64,000 nt of DNA from Burkholderia oklahomensis C6786 (GTDB lineage: Bacteria; Pseudomonadota; Gammaproteobacteria; Burkholderiales; Burkholderiaceae), in NCBI RefSeq assembly GCF_000959365.1, contig NZ_CP009556.1, positions 744,001 to 808,000 of the forward strand. Reading direction: 5' to 3'. Shown in pieces: positions 63,546 to 64,000 of the stretch. The notes beneath the pieces are model-generated. The model saw nothing but the letters and a program-made list of their open reading frames with translations, had not been told where the DNA came from and did not search any database. The translations under genes were made by a program, and so were the position numbers. How positions within the stretch are numbered: the stretch's first letter is position 1; the number at the start of each line of letters is the position of its first letter.

Positions 63546-64000
63546 CTATCGGCTTGGGGCACGCTCCAGAAATTCCCACAGCCCCCGATCCGCAAAATCC
63601 CTGATCACCGCCTTCGCTCCCGCCTCCCGGAGCCGCTCCTCGTTCAGCGCGGTCAACATGCCGAACGTAAAGATCCCCGCTGAGCTCGCCGAGTGCACCC
63701 CCGAAGCCGAATCCTCGAATGCCACCGCGTTTTCCGCCTTCGCGCCGAGCAATTCGAGCGCCGTCAAATAAGGCAACGGATGCGGCTTCCCGTGCTCCAG
63801 CTCGCCGCCGATCACGAGCGTCTCGAACCGCTCCGCGAGTCCCAGCGCCTTCAGCATCATCGTCGCGTTCTCGCGCGGCGCGTTCGTCACGACTGCAGTC
63901 TTCGTGCCGACTCGCTCCGCATACCCGAGAATATCCTCCGTCCCCGCCGTCGGCGTCAGCTTCGCGCCCAATTGCGCGCGAAACAACCGCTCCTTCTCCG
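63546..64000 (-). CDS. HAD-family hydrolase, 5' end beyond window
   Basis: This is the C-terminal ~151 residues of a HAD phosphatase of the beta-phosphoglucomutase-like subfamily; the gene runs off the window. Visible are motif II TAVVTNAPRENA, motif III Lys in GELEHGKPHPLPYLTALELLG and motif IV VAFEDSASGVHSASSAG. The first motif (D-x-D) lies outside. It would dephosphorylate a small sugar phosphate or act as a mutase. It is on the same strand as the eight-gene operon but separated by the long AT-rich spacer, so it is a separate unit. Confidence 0.85.
   Translation of the reverse strand, partial: EKERLFRAQLGAKLTPTAGTEDILGYAERVGTKTAVVTNAPRENATMMLKALGLAERFETLVIGGELEHGKPHPLPYLTALELLGAKAENAVAFEDSASGVHSASSAGIFTFGMLTALNEERLREAGAKAVIRDFADRGLWEFLERAPSR

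Overview
This is a GC-rich (by eye roughly two-thirds G+C) bacterial chromosome segment. The gene families, dense operons and codon use fit a Burkholderia of the pseudomallei/thailandensis group, most likely a stretch of the second chromosome. The species call is inference from family resemblance, not from a search. No rRNA, tRNA, CRISPR array, intact insertion sequence or prophage was recognised.

Layout. (1) 1-5.4 kb: a gene-poor start with a decayed alpha/beta-hydrolase relic, then an IclR regulator, a three-part polar amino-acid ABC importer and formimidoylglutamase (hutG). (2) 6.1-11.3 kb: a GYD-domain protein, a type I glutamine synthetase and the E1alpha, E1beta and E2 subunits of a 2-oxo-acid dehydrogenase. 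(3) 11.4-19.2 kb: amino- and hydroxy-acid metabolism: an L-lactate dehydrogenase-type flavoenzyme, an in-frame chimera of an ornithine-cyclodeaminase N-terminus with a LysR C-terminus, an Lrp/AsnC regulator, D-serine dehydratase with a divergent LysR regulator, a second LysR, and a short-chain dehydrogenase (SDR) lacking the usual catalytic Tyr. (4) 19.6-52.8 kb: a secreted or periplasmic transglutaminase-like protein, then a complete type VI secretion system (T6SS). FHA and TPR-lipoprotein genes lie on the minus strand; tssJ-K-L-M, tagF, a Ser/Thr kinase, tssA-B-C, hcp, tssE-F-G, clpV and vgrG lie on the plus strand. The cargo is a TPR-like adaptor candidate and a 1519-residue Rhs protein whose C-terminal tip is barnase-like, followed by a barstar-family immunity protein. 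(5) 52.9-53.4 kb: a SymE-family toxin and what looks like the 3' end of an XRE-type regulator. (6) 53.4-55.6 kb: an SDR and an epimerase/dehydratase, opposite a small nucleotidyltransferase-fold protein. (7) 55.8-62.9 kb: a tight eight-gene minus-strand operon starting with a myo-inositol-phosphate-synthase homologue with an altered active site. It continues with a DJ-1/PfpI protein, SDR, RidA, PfkB kinase, phosphohexomutase, histidine phosphatase and methylthioadenosine-phosphorylase-like enzyme. (8) The window ends inside a HAD phosphatase.

Two systems stand out. The T6SS has all thirteen core components in one block, with a kinase, FHA protein and TagF for post-translational control, and delivers an Rhs toxin whose tip and immunity gene are visibly AT-richer than their surroundings. 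The 56-63 kb operon has the enzyme set one would expect for making or salvaging a cyclitol or carbocyclic-nucleoside-like compound: cyclase, oxidoreductase, kinase, phosphate mutase, nucleoside phosphorylase and phosphatase. I know of no described product for it; that reading is inference.
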